The position numbers were made by a program, and so were the translations under genes. A stretch of 64,000 bases of DNA, taken from contig JAEUKI010000040.1 in NCBI GenBank assembly GCA_016793325.1, forward strand, positions 1 to 64,000, written 5' to 3'. A model generated the notes under the pieces. The model saw only the letters and a list, made by a program, of their open reading frames with translations, ran no database searches and was not told the origin of the DNA. Below, piece by piece: positions 8,424 to 16,237 of the stretch. The first letter of the stretch is position 1, and the number at the start of each line of letters is the position of its first letter. The DNA is from Myxococcales bacterium. Its GTDB lineage: Bacteria; Myxococcota_A; Polyangia; Polyangiales; Ga0077539.

Positions 8424-8794
8424 CGAGCCCTCGCGCGCAGCATGAGCGCTTCAACGCCTGCGGCCACCGGATCGACAGGCGTGCTTGGCGTGTCTTGAGA
8501 AGCCTCCGCTACGCGAACACGCGACGCCTCGGCTTCCGCGTAGGCGCGAAAGACCACCGCATCCACGTCCGCGGGACGCACCCAGTGCACCTTCGCGCTG
8601 GTCGAGAGGATGGGTACGCCATGCTTGCGGCAGAAGCGTCGGAACGCGAGCGCGTTCTTGAACCCGCGCGCTCGTGCCTCGTGGATGAGCAACACGAGTC
8701 GAGGCGTGTTCGCGGCATCCCGACCTTCGGAGACAGGTTCCGGGGACGATGTGCTTCCGTGCGGTCTCTGTTCGGGTTCGCCATCTCGTCGCAT
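8420..8794 (-). CDS. Excisionase-like small DNA-binding protein
   Basis: 124 aa from the ATG at 8794, preceded by a GGAG-like site. The middle contains a MerR/Xis-like helix-turn-helix pattern (ALAFRRFCRKHGVPIL, then KVHWVRPADVDAVV), as in excisionases and recombination directionality factors. It is translationally coupled to the integrase (ATGA, 8420-8423), which supports a role in controlling integration versus excision. The assignment rests on pattern and context. Confidence 0.6.
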   Translation of the reverse strand: MRRDGEPEQRPHGSTSSPEPVSEGRDAANTPRLVLLIHEARARGFKNALAFRRFCRKHGVPILSTSAKVHWVRPADVDAVVFRAYAEAEASRVRVAEASQDTPSTPVDPVAAGVEALMLRARAR

Positions 8795-9166
8795 GGAGGG
8801 CTCCACGACAGGCTCAACACGAGAGCCTGCCGTGCTCTCGCATCGCGATTCGTCGCTCGTTCGTGCGCACTCGAGAGCCGTCGCGAAGAGGCCCAAGCGC
8901 ACCGCGACGATGCTGTGAACGCGCGTCCACCCGTGACGGACTCCCCTGACCCACTCCCCCAACGGCAACGGGACGCGTTCGCGCTGATCTATGCGTAGAT
9001 TCGAGCCGTTGGCGGTGTACGGCTCCCAGCTATTGGGACTTCTCGATCACCAAGAGAAGAAGTCCCAAGGGGCCACCTTCCACCGCGTGACGCTTTGGCC
9101 CCACACCACCGCGCACGAAGAGCGCCTCCGTCGCGATCTGTCAGGAGCGAAAGGACGGATGCGACA
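8795..9166. promoter_or_regulatory. Divergent intergenic region with a stem-loop at 9033-9068
   Basis: This 372-bp gap separates the leftward xis-int pair from the rightward transfer-like operon. TTGGGACTTCTC (from 9033) pairs with GAGAAG-AAGTCCCAA (to 9068) with a 3-nt bulge. The hairpin lacks a T-run, so it is more likely regulatory or part of a processing site than a terminator. Both divergent promoters must lie here. An ORF across it on the minus strand is not convincing. Confidence 0.45.
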
Positions 9167-9601
9167 GTGCCATCAACGACTCTCGATCCCATCACGCAGT
9201 TCATCACGGGCCCACTCGCGAGCTTGCTTGTCGGTGTCGTGCTGATCGGGCTCGCGCTCAAGACCGCGCGCGAGTCGCTTCCCATCCCGACGGCCCTCGC
9301 GTCGTGGATGATCGGCGCGGGCGTGCTCCTCGTGGTGGGCTGCGCGCTCATCTCGATCTTGCACACGACCCCAACCGCGTCGCTCTGCACGGTCTTCGCG
9401 CTCTGGCTTCTGCTCGGGCTGCCCGCCTTCGCCCTCTGGTGCTACGGGCAGAACGCCGAGGCGAGACGCGCCCACGCAGAGGCGCTCGAACGCGCGCGGC
9501 TGTCTCCACGAACGCGCGTGCCGTTGCTTCCTTCGCCAAAGGGCTCGACCCACGCAGGCAGCTCGGCGACGTCGTCAACAACGCAAGGGGCGACGCCATG
9601 A
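9167..9601 (+). CDS. Small integral membrane protein preceding the TraG-like ATPase
   Basis: 144 aa if started at the GTG at 9167. Three hydrophobic segments (LASLLVGVVLIGLAL, ASWMIGAGVLLVVGCALI, FALWLLLGLPAFALW) are probable membrane helices, followed by a basic then Ser/Thr-rich cytoplasmic tail. It overlaps the start of the ATPase gene (ATGA at 9598-9601). A membrane partner for a conjugative coupling ATPase that itself lacks membrane helices is the natural inference. Confidence 0.65.
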   Translation: MPSTTLDPITQFITGPLASLLVGVVLIGLALKTARESLPIPTALASWMIGAGVLLVVGCALISILHTTPTASLCTVFALWLLLGLPAFALWCYGQNAEARRAHAEALERARLSPRTRVPLLPSPKGSTHAGSSATSSTTQGATP

Positions 9602-11343
9602 GCGAGTGGTTCGCCAAGAATGTGCGCGAGTCCCTGTACGGCTCGGACCTCGAACGAGCACAGCAGGTCGAAGCGAAGACGCTTGCACAAGCTCGCACAG
9701 CCCTCGTCTCTCCTGGCGTGCGCGCCGAACTCAAGCGGCTCGCGAAGACACCGGACGAGGCCGCGCTCATCGGCACGTTGCTCGAAGCCGAGGATGACGT
9801 TGCATTCTGCGTCGCGCTCGATCAGCTCCGGGCTCACATGCTCGTCACGGGCGCGAACGGCGTCGGCAAGACCTTCATCGTGATCCTCATGCTCGTCGAG
9901 GCGCTCACGAAGAAGAAGGCGGCCGCGATCACGGTCTTCGATATGAAGGGCGAGCTGGCGGAGCTGCTCACGACCCGCGTGCTGCCCGCGATCGCCATGT
10001 CGCTCACGGGCAGTGAGCGCGATGCGTTCCTCGACCGCATCGTGGTCATCGACCCCTTCGCGAAGGACCTCCTCCCTCCGCTCGACATCCTCGTGCGGGA
10101 TCCTTCCATCCCAATCGCGGTACAGGCGCAAGACATCGCCGAGTGCTTCGACGTGGCGACCGACGCGGGATCGGGCATCCGCATGGAGACGATCCTGCAT
10201 TGGCTGCTTCGTCTCGTGATCGAGGTCGGCGGGTCCTTTCACGTCGTGCGCCGCGCCCTCGAAGAGCCTGCACTTATCGACGTGCTCGCACGCCACTCGA
10301 AAGACCCCGACGTCGCCCGCTACTTCCTCTTGCGCTATCCGCAAGAGCCGCGCTCGTCCAAGCTCGCGCTGCTCGCGAGGCTCGATCGCTTTCTGGGCTT
10401 GCCCGCGACCAGACGCTGCCTCGCGGCCCGCAAGTGCGTGTCCTTCGACAAGCTGCTCGAGAACCGCATCACGATCGTGAACCTCGGCACCGCCGACGCG
10501 GGGCTGCACTCGATCGCCGTGTTCTTCGCGACGATGCTCCTGACCCGGTGCGTGCGTGCGATCTTCCGCAGGCCGCACCACGGCACCGAGCCAGCGCTCC
10601 TCATCGCCGACGAGTGGCAGCTCGCACTCACCCCAGCGCTCGCGCAGGAGTGGGAGAACGTGCTCGCTCTCGCGCGTTCGAGAAACGTGTTCGCGTGGCT
10701 CGTGAACCAACAGCTCGTGCAACTCGACAAGCACGGGCAGGACCTGCGCAAGATCGTGGTCGGACAGACCGCCGTCCACGTCGCCTTCCGCATGGCCGCG
10801 GAAGACAGTCAGGTGCACCGGCATCTCTTCCCTGCGACCGGGCTCATGCCGCGACCGAAGCCGCCGCTCGGCCGAGAGCTGCAGGGATCGCCCTTCCTCA
10901 GCCCTGCGGAAGAACGCGAAGCGCGGGCCTCTGGCGCAACGACCCTCCCTCCACGCACGGCGTATTGGTTCGACAAGCGCGGCGGTTCGGCGCTGCTTCT
11001 GCGCTCGGCAACCGTGAAGCTGCCGCTCGAGAAGGATCTGCCGCGTGACGTAGTCGCCCGCACTCGCACAGGCACGCTCACCATGCGTGCCCGCGACCTC
11101 GACCAGAAGATCACGGACGAGAACACTGCGCTCGATCAGTTGCTGCAACGCGCAAGGTCTGCGGTACCCGTGAAGGCGAGCGCGCCTGTGGCTCCTGTCG
11201 TGCCATCGTCGTCTGTCACTCCGCCCGCAGTGCCCGCACCGAGCGTGCTTCCTGCGATGCCGTCCACGCCACCCACGCCCGCACCCGCGGCACCACCCAA
11301 GCGACGCAGACGTCGCGGCAAAGGCGCACCCAACCTGGGCTGA
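9598..11343 (+). CDS. TraG/VirD4-HerA-like conjugative transfer ATPase
   Basis: 581 aa. It has Walker A GANGVGKT at ~85-92, Walker B (PALLIADEWQ) at ~333, the TITVFDMKGEL-like strand that follows Walker A in this family, and an LVNQQ sensor motif. A Pro/Ala-rich linker and a very basic C-terminus (PPKRRRRRGKG) suggest DNA or partner contact. The protein has no membrane helix of its own; the preceding small membrane protein may anchor it. Likely role: coupling protein that pumps DNA during conjugation, or a plasmid-processing translocase. A second family member is at 22252-23505. Confidence 0.85.
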   Translation: MSEWFAKNVRESLYGSDLERAQQVEAKTLAQARTALVSPGVRAELKRLAKTPDEAALIGTLLEAEDDVAFCVALDQLRAHMLVTGANGVGKTFIVILMLVEALTKKKAAAITVFDMKGELAELLTTRVLPAIAMSLTGSERDAFLDRIVVIDPFAKDLLPPLDILVRDPSIPIAVQAQDIAECFDVATDAGSGIRMETILHWLLRLVIEVGGSFHVVRRALEEPALIDVLARHSKDPDVARYFLLRYPQEPRSSKLALLARLDRFLGLPATRRCLAARKCVSFDKLLENRITIVNLGTADAGLHSIAVFFATMLLTRCVRAIFRRPHHGTEPALLIADEWQLALTPALAQEWENVLALARSRNVFAWLVNQQLVQLDKHGQDLRKIVVGQTAVHVAFRMAAEDSQVHRHLFPATGLMPRPKPPLGRELQGSPFLSPAEEREARASGATTLPPRTAYWFDKRGGSALLLRSATVKLPLEKDLPRDVVARTRTGTLTMRARDLDQKITDENTALDQLLQRARSAVPVKASAPVAPVVPSSSVTPPAVPAPSVLPAMPSTPPTPAPAAPPKRRRRRGKGAPNLG

Positions 11344-11357
11344 AAGGAGCGTGGGCG

Positions 11358-11666
11358 ATGTTCTCAAAGGGTGTCCCTCGTGTGCTGCTCCTCTGCCTCG
11401 CGGCTCCATGGATCGTGCTGTGGACCGTGTGGCGCTTTGCGCGTGGCGTGCGTGCGCGCGGTCGTGCGTTTCGAGGTGCCCTCTCGTCTACGATCCGCTG
11501 TCCCGCTGGGCACGCAAACACGCTCGATGGGCGTTGGGCATGTCGTTGCGGCGCGACCTTCCTCGGCTACGCCTTCGCGCCGTGCCCGCTCTGCAAGATG
11601 CCCGCAGGCACCATCTCATGTGGGACCTGTTCCCTCACAATCCTCTCACCGCATGCGCATCTGTAG
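11358..11666 (+). CDS. Small membrane-anchored zinc-ribbon protein
   Basis: 102 aa, with AAAGGAG 10 bp before the ATG at 11358. An N-terminal hydrophobic helix (VLLLCLAAPWIVLWTVW) is followed by zinc-binding cysteines arranged CPAGH...CRCGA, then CPLCK...CGTC, i.e. two rubredoxin-like knuckles facing the cytoplasm if the N-terminus is outside. It is 14 bp downstream of the TraG-like ATPase in the same operon. Its partner and function are unknown. Confidence 0.6.
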   Translation: MFSKGVPRVLLLCLAAPWIVLWTVWRFARGVRARGRAFRGALSSTIRCPAGHANTLDGRWACRCGATFLGYAFAPCPLCKMPAGTISCGTCSLTILSPHAHL

Positions 11667-11720
11667 CTCGCGTCGCACGAGCTGCGGCCGTGCGAAGATG
11701 GGCTCGAAGGAGCGAGACGC

Positions 11721-12173
11721 ATGGCGATCAAGATCGACGGCAAGACACCGGGCGGAGAGAAGCCAAGGCAGTTCAGCGCGGAGCTGAATGGTGACGAGGT
11801 TGTGCTCGCGATCAACAATCCAACAGAGACCGCGGGCTGGCAGATTCGAGTCCCTCGTGACGAGTTCAGAACGGCGATGGTCGCGTTCCTGCGCGAGAGC
11901 ACACCCGCCGTGGCAGCGCCGGGCGAAACGGGTGTGCTCGCAGGCACGCTCACCGACGATGATCTCGCTCGCGTGGAAAGGATGATCAAGAGCATCGACG
12001 AGCAGATCCGTCGGGCTCCCAAAGAACAGGCGAACATCGACTACGCGATTGGCGATCAAGGACCCGTACTCGATGAGGTGATGCGTCGCTATCGTGCGGC
12101 CGGATGGAACGCAGAGGTCGCACACTGGCACGAAGTCTACGACGAGGGCACGTTACGTCTCACGCGCGCGTAG
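11721..12173 (+). CDS. Hypothetical protein of the transfer-like operon
   Basis: 150 aa, with GAAGGAG upstream of the ATG at 11721. The N-terminal ~55 residues are beta-rich (EVVLAINNPTETAGWQIRV); the remainder is helical and charged, with a helical TDDDLARVERMIKSIDEQI segment. No family is recognised. A strong terminator follows at 12224, so this is the last gene of the 9.2-12.2 kb operon. Confidence 0.65.
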   Translation: MAIKIDGKTPGGEKPRQFSAELNGDEVVLAINNPTETAGWQIRVPRDEFRTAMVAFLRESTPAVAAPGETGVLAGTLTDDDLARVERMIKSIDEQIRRAPKEQANIDYAIGDQGPVLDEVMRRYRAAGWNAEVAHWHEVYDEGTLRLTRA

Positions 12174-12223
12174 CCAGCCTTAAAGGATCGCACGACGCGC
12201 ACGAGGAAGCGGGCGGGGACGAT

Positions 12224-12260
12224 AGAGCCGCAGGGAGCACAAGCGCTCCTGCGGCTCTTT
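12224..12260 (+). terminator. Rho-independent terminator after the transfer-like operon
   Basis: AGAGCCGCAGGGAGC pairs with GCTCCTGCGGCTCT (one bulged G) around a short ACAA loop and is followed by a TT. It lies 50 bp after the stop at 12173. Confidence 0.75.
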
Positions 12261-12324
12261 GAACGTTCGTGGGGAATTGGATCGTGTCCGGCCCGTCGGC
12301 GGATGCAGGAGGGCCGACTCTTCT

Positions 12325-12504
12325 ATGCCCTCAAACAAACTGCGCAACGCCTGGCGGTACGCACGGTGTGGACGCATCGGGCGCGAGATCGGGTGGCTTC
12401 TGCCGTACCTCGCTCTCTCCGCTCTCTTGCTCTACGCCATCGCGCACCGCTCGGAGCTTCTCGTGCTGGGCACTTCCGTCATGGAGGCGCTCGTCACGTT
12501 CTAG
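12325..12504 (+). CDS. Small single-pass membrane protein
   Basis: 59 aa from the ATG at 12325, with AGGAGG 12 bp upstream. It has a basic N-terminus (KLRNAWRYARCGRIGR), one membrane helix (WLLPYLALSALLLYAIA) and a short tail. Short length makes it uncertain, but the start site, basic-inside topology and position between two real genes support it. Confidence 0.45.
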   Translation: MPSNKLRNAWRYARCGRIGREIGWLLPYLALSALLLYAIAHRSELLVLGTSVMEALVTF

Positions 12505-12731
12505 GACTCGTTCGTCACCTTCCCCTCGGACCTGCACACGACCGGGCGGAGCTGCGGCCCCTCCTGTGTTCACGCTCGCGATGCGCGACGCGCCGAGGTG
12601 CGCGTCTGGCCCAGAAGCCCCCGAGGGCGAGCTTCGGTTGGACCCTGCGGTGCGATGGCGCATCGCGAGCGAAGCCCGAATGGGCGGCACCCTCCGCCCG
12701 GTCGTCGTGCACCTACCGATGGACACGCACC

Positions 12732-13595
12732 ATGCAACGCACACGATCACCCCGCGCACGCACAACGCGCTCTGGCTGGGCGTCGGAACTGAAGATCGAG
12801 CTCACCGAGCGCGACCCTCGCCTGCTCTACGTGCCCGGTGTCTGCGGCCTCTCACCCAAACGAGACATCGCGCGCGTGGAAGGACTGAGCGACGCCGTCA
12901 CGAGCGATCGGATGCGCAAGCTCTTTTGCGCCGGGTATTGCCGCGTGTTCGTGCCCAGCCTCGCGGGTCCCAACCTCTACGCGCTCACGCCGAAAGGACG
13001 CGACCTCGTGGCCGACGCGCTCGAGCTCGACCCCGCAGAGCTACGCGTTGTCACGACGCTCCCGAAGCGACTCGATCATCTGCTCGCGATTGGCGAGCAA
13101 CGCATCCATCTCGCCGTCGCGATCAAGCGGAGCACACGTTACGACCTCGCATCGTTCCGCTCGGACCACGACCTCGCGGGCCCGAGGCATCGCAGTGGGA
13201 CTGACCTCGTACCGGACGCGCTCGTCGAGATCGACAACACCGAGACGAACGCGCGCACGACGCTCGCGTGGGAGATCGACCTCGGCTCCGAGTCGTGCAG
13301 CTACATCGTCCAGAAGAAGCTCGCCCGCTACGTCGCGCACGCGCACGCCCGCGTCGCTCTCTATGGCGCACTCGATCCCATCGTGCTCTTCGTCGCCCAC
13401 AGCACGAGACGCGCACGAAACATCGCGCGCCTCATGAAGGCGCACGGCGTCGAGGGCCGCATCGCCTTCGCGGTGCGCGATGCACTCGACGAGACCAACA
13501 TCCTCGGCGCTCGCTACGCACTCCCTCGCGAACTTGCGGAGACCGCAGACGACCGTACGGCAAGCGCGTGTTTCCGGCACACGCTGCTCGGCTGA
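12732..13595 (+). CDS. Replication-relaxation family protein (wHTH plus nuclease-like domain)
   Basis: 287 aa from the ATG at 12732. After a basic leader it has a winged-helix segment (RLLYVPGVCGLSPKRDIARV then RMRKLFCAGYCRVF, LYALTPKGRDLV). A second domain has a PDALVEID...WEIDLGSE strand pair and K-rich YIVQKKLARY, the layout of replication-relaxation (PF13814) proteins found on conjugative plasmids and integrative elements. The E-x-D/E-x-D signature is compatible with a PD-(D/E)xK-like fold, but I do not see a complete active site. A second family member is at 23965-24804. Confidence 0.65.
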   Translation: MQRTRSPRARTTRSGWASELKIELTERDPRLLYVPGVCGLSPKRDIARVEGLSDAVTSDRMRKLFCAGYCRVFVPSLAGPNLYALTPKGRDLVADALELDPAELRVVTTLPKRLDHLLAIGEQRIHLAVAIKRSTRYDLASFRSDHDLAGPRHRSGTDLVPDALVEIDNTETNARTTLAWEIDLGSESCSYIVQKKLARYVAHAHARVALYGALDPIVLFVAHSTRRARNIARLMKAHGVEGRIAFAVRDALDETNILGARYALPRELAETADDRTASACFRHTLLG

Positions 13596-13692
13596 TTCGA
13601 GCGCACGACGAGCAATCTCCTCGCGATCAACGGGCACGGTGGACGCGTCATGGTGGCGCGCCCGCCGCGACAGTTCAGCAAGGAGATCGCCC

Positions 13693-14406
13693 GTGAGTAC
13701 CAAGCACTCTGTTCCGGTTTCGATTGAGCCTTCCGCTCCGGTCCCCACTCGCACCAAGGGATTGACTCGGCCTCTGGTCGGGCCGAGTCGACTGCAACTC
13801 GTCCCCATCCTGATCGACACGTCAGGCTCGATGGCAGGACAGAAGCGCCTCGACGTGAGCGATGCGACAGGGAAGCTCGTGGGGGCTCTCGCGCATCCCT
13901 CGAACCGTGGCGCATTCCACGTGGTGATCGAGGGCTACAACTCGACGTCGAAGACGCTCGTGCCGCGCACGCCGGCGCAGGACATCAGGCCCGAGGCGCT
14001 CATCGTTCCGCCCGATGCGTGCACGGGTCTCACAAACTTCGTCTCGGCGCTCGAAGCAGCGGTGAAGCACATGGACGCGATCGCGAGCCTGCCGGGCACC
14101 TGGCTCCCCTCGGTGGTCGTGATGCTGACGGACGGCCACTTCAACACGGGCGGCAAGCCCGAGACGATCGCGACGGCGATCAAGGCGCGCGCGACCCTCG
14201 TCTGCGTGGGCTTCGGTGGTGACGCGGACATGACGATGCTCTCCTCGCTCGCGACGTCCCCGACGCACGCGATTCAGGCGAGCAACGCGGGCGATCTGCG
14301 CCGCTACTTCGCGACGATCGGACAGACCGCGAGCCTCGCGGCCCTCACAGGGCAGAGTGTCGCGGAGCTGCTCGGGCCTGCGCTCACGCGTTCGAAGAAG
14401 AGCTAG
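13693..14406 (+). CDS. TerY-like von Willebrand factor A (vWA) domain protein
   Basis: 237 aa from the GTG at 13693, with AAGGAG seven bases upstream. The MIDAS metal site is intact: IDTSGSM (D42, S44, S46), later a conserved Thr in TGLTNF and Asp in MLTDGHF. The protein fills the single-domain size class of TerY. It is followed by a Pro-rich membrane protein and a kinase-FHA gene in the same direction. In the TerY-P triad (vWA, PP2C phosphatase, zinc-ribbon kinase) such proteins scaffold metal-dependent phospho-signalling. Here no PP2C is visible, so this is a variant. Confidence 0.85.
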   Translation: MSTKHSVPVSIEPSAPVPTRTKGLTRPLVGPSRLQLVPILIDTSGSMAGQKRLDVSDATGKLVGALAHPSNRGAFHVVIEGYNSTSKTLVPRTPAQDIRPEALIVPPDACTGLTNFVSALEAAVKHMDAIASLPGTWLPSVVVMLTDGHFNTGGKPETIATAIKARATLVCVGFGGDADMTMLSSLATSPTHAIQASNAGDLRRYFATIGQTASLAALTGQSVAELLGPALTRSKKS

Positions 14407-14410
14407 GCAG

Positions 14411-14716
14411 ATGCGCCCGTCTCGTAGCGCGCTCAAGCACCTGCATCGCCACGGCACGACGCCACCCGCGGTGCCACTTCCGCCGTCGGCGCCTGCGGTA
14501 CCGCAGGCGCCGGCGGTCCCAGGAGCGCCGGTCATGCCGGTGCAGGCCGTCGCTCCGCCCGCGCCGGTGCAAGCTCCGGTGCCTGCGCCGCCGTCGCCCG
14601 CCCCTTACGTGCTGCACCTCTTCGGCGTCGGGTACACGCGCTTCGACGTCGTCTTCCGCGTGGTCGCCGTGCTCACCGCGGTGGCCCTCACCGTACTGAT
14701 CGATCACTACACCTAG
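14411..14716 (+). CDS. Proline-rich tail-anchored membrane protein
   Basis: 101 aa starting 4 bp after the vWA stop. A basic N-terminus is followed by ~50 residues of Pro/Ala/Val low complexity (repeated PAVP and APVQ units) and one C-terminal membrane helix (VVFRVVAVLTAVALTVLI). That is the layout of a tail-anchored cytoplasmic linker. It may tether the vWA protein or present Pro motifs to a partner. No enzyme domain. Confidence 0.65.
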   Translation: MRPSRSALKHLHRHGTTPPAVPLPPSAPAVPQAPAVPGAPVMPVQAVAPPAPVQAPVPAPPSPAPYVLHLFGVGYTRFDVVFRVVAVLTAVALTVLIDHYT

Positions 14717-14731
14717 CCAGTGCAGCGCACG

Positions 14732-14771
14732 AAAAGCCTCCTGCCCGCGATCTCACGGGCAGGAGGCTTTT
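14732..14771 (+). promoter_or_regulatory. 16-bp perfect hairpin that ends upstream transcription and masks the next Shine-Dalgarno
   Basis: AAAAGCCTCCTGCCCG (14732-14747) and CGGGCAGGAGGCTTTT (14756-14771) are perfectly complementary around an 8-nt loop, the shape of an intrinsic terminator with a T4 tail. The 3' arm contains AGGAGG (14761-14766), the ribosome site of the kinase gene starting at 14775. In read-through RNA the hairpin would hide that site. Confidence 0.8.
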
Positions 14772-14774
14772 CAC

Positions 14775-16007
14775 ATGCACAACGTCGGCTCCATCATCCG
14801 CGACACCGCGCAGCGCACCTACCAGGTGCTTCAAGAACTCGGCGAAGGTGGTCAGGGTAAGGCGTTGCTCGTCGAGGGCAGCAACTCGCACCGTCGTTAC
14901 ATCGCGAAAGTGTTCCGGGCCGAGTTCGCGACGATGGCGACGGTGGCGCGCATCGAGCGGATGATCGCCCACGACCTGCCCGGATATTCTCGGGCGTTCA
15001 TGGGACCCGTCTGCACGCTGCATCCCGAGGACGGTGTGGGATACCTCATGGGCCGCGCACCGGGCCGACCGCTACAGCAGGTGCTCGAGGAGGACGCACT
15101 CACACTTGGGGCCGCGCTCGGACTCGCCCTCTCGATTGTCACGCCTCTCGCTCTGCTCGAACGCCGAGGCATCGGACACGGCGACATCTCCGCCAACAAC
15201 TTCATCGTTGAGACCGTGGACGGTGGCTACATCTCGCGGCCGATTGATCTCGACAACGCCACGCTGCCGGACGCGCCGCCAGCTCCGTGCATGGGCCAGG
15301 ACCTATACGTCGCTCCAGAACTCGCGACCCGGCGCGCGAGCCCGTCGCTCAAGAGCGACCGCTTCGCGATCGCCGTGCTGATGAGCGAGGTGCTCCTCGG
15401 TCGCCACCCGTTCTCACCCTACGTCGCGGCCGACGCGCCGTATGAGGACTACCTCGCGCTCGTCGCCGAGGGTCGCTGGCCTGACGATCCGACTCGTGGC
15501 AGCGGACGCGAGACGGGGCGTGTGCTGGCGAACGCGCTCTCGCAGCCACTCCTGTCGCTCTTCAACCGTGCCTTCGGGCGCGAGCGCGCCGAGCGACCGA
15601 GGATGCACGAGTGGGAGAGCGCGCTTCGCGACTCGCTCGGGCATGTGTTCGCCTGCGCGTCGTGCGGCAACGAGTCTGTGAATCGTCGTGATCGCGTTCG
15701 TTGTCCATGGTGCGACGGCTCTCCACCCGACCGCGGTTTCAAGCTGCCGAGCGGCAAAACGGTGTGCCTCGAAAAGCTCGTCACGGTTCTTGGGCGCGCA
15801 GACGTCGGCGACATCGCGACAGTGAGTCGCGAGCACGTTGCGATCACGCGCGAAGGCTTCGCGATCGTAGCCGAGGCGCTGTCCACCAACGGCTTGATGG
15901 TGCGGACAGATGACCGCTGGATTCGCTACGCAAAGGGCGAGCGTGTCGTGCTCGCCCCAGGAGACCTGATCTACTTCGCGGAGGCGCAGATCGGGGAGAT
16001 TGTATAG
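14775..16007 (+). CDS. Protein kinase-like protein with zinc ribbon and FHA domain
   Basis: 410 aa. The kinase domain spans ~15-285: glycine loop LGEGGQGKA (22-30), Lys45 in IAKVF, catalytic loop GHGDISANNF (HGD instead of HRD), metal-binding DLD in place of DFG, and APE. A zinc ribbon (CASCGNES...CPWC, ~293-313) links to a C-terminal FHA phosphothreonine-binding domain (VLGRADVGD, VSREHVAI, STNGLMV; ~330-410). The kinase plus zinc ribbon next to a vWA protein matches the TerY-P triad; the FHA domain in place of a phosphatase partner is unusual. The altered HGD/DLD motifs resemble those of other TerY-linked and aminoglycoside-type kinases, so activity is plausible but unproven. Confidence 0.85.
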   Translation: MHNVGSIIRDTAQRTYQVLQELGEGGQGKALLVEGSNSHRRYIAKVFRAEFATMATVARIERMIAHDLPGYSRAFMGPVCTLHPEDGVGYLMGRAPGRPLQQVLEEDALTLGAALGLALSIVTPLALLERRGIGHGDISANNFIVETVDGGYISRPIDLDNATLPDAPPAPCMGQDLYVAPELATRRASPSLKSDRFAIAVLMSEVLLGRHPFSPYVAADAPYEDYLALVAEGRWPDDPTRGSGRETGRVLANALSQPLLSLFNRAFGRERAERPRMHEWESALRDSLGHVFACASCGNESVNRRDRVRCPWCDGSPPDRGFKLPSGKTVCLEKLVTVLGRADVGDIATVSREHVAITREGFAIVAEALSTNGLMVRTDDRWIRYAKGERVVLAPGDLIYFAEAQIGEIV

Positions 16008-16043
16008 CGTCGCGGAAGTGCAAGAATTGACGCGCTTGTTCGC

Positions 16044-16071
16044 ACGAGCCTCTGTGATCAGAGAGGCTCGT
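16044..16071. terminator. Hairpin between convergent genes
   Basis: ACGAGCCTCT (16044-16053) and AGAGGCTCGT (16062-16071) form a perfect 10-bp stem with an 8-nt loop, 37 bp after the kinase gene's stop. There is no clear T-run. It is a probable transcription stop or barrier between the kinase gene and the convergent 16238-18037 gene. Confidence 0.5.
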
Positions 16072-16237
16072 ACGAATCACGCGGATTACAATGTTGAACA
16101 CAAGCAGCACTCTCATGCGCGGAGGGACGACATTCAGTCATGCCAGACTTGGTAGGGCTTGAGCTGCACAGGATCCAAAGTAATCTCTGGCAACACCTCC
16201 CCCGGACCAGCTCAAACCAGTACGGTGTTCCACCCGT

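Noticed and set aside
7011..8498. 495-codon plus-strand frame opposite the first integrase
   Set aside because: Shadow; the integrase has all catalytic residues.
8989..9390. 133-codon minus-strand frame overlapping the small membrane protein gene
   Set aside because: No ribosome site or domain, Ser/Thr/Arg-rich; the plus-strand frame has three membrane helices and couples to the ATPase gene.
9442..11409. 655-codon minus-strand frame opposite the TraG-like gene
   Set aside because: His/Arg/Glu-rich shadow; the plus strand has Walker A and B.
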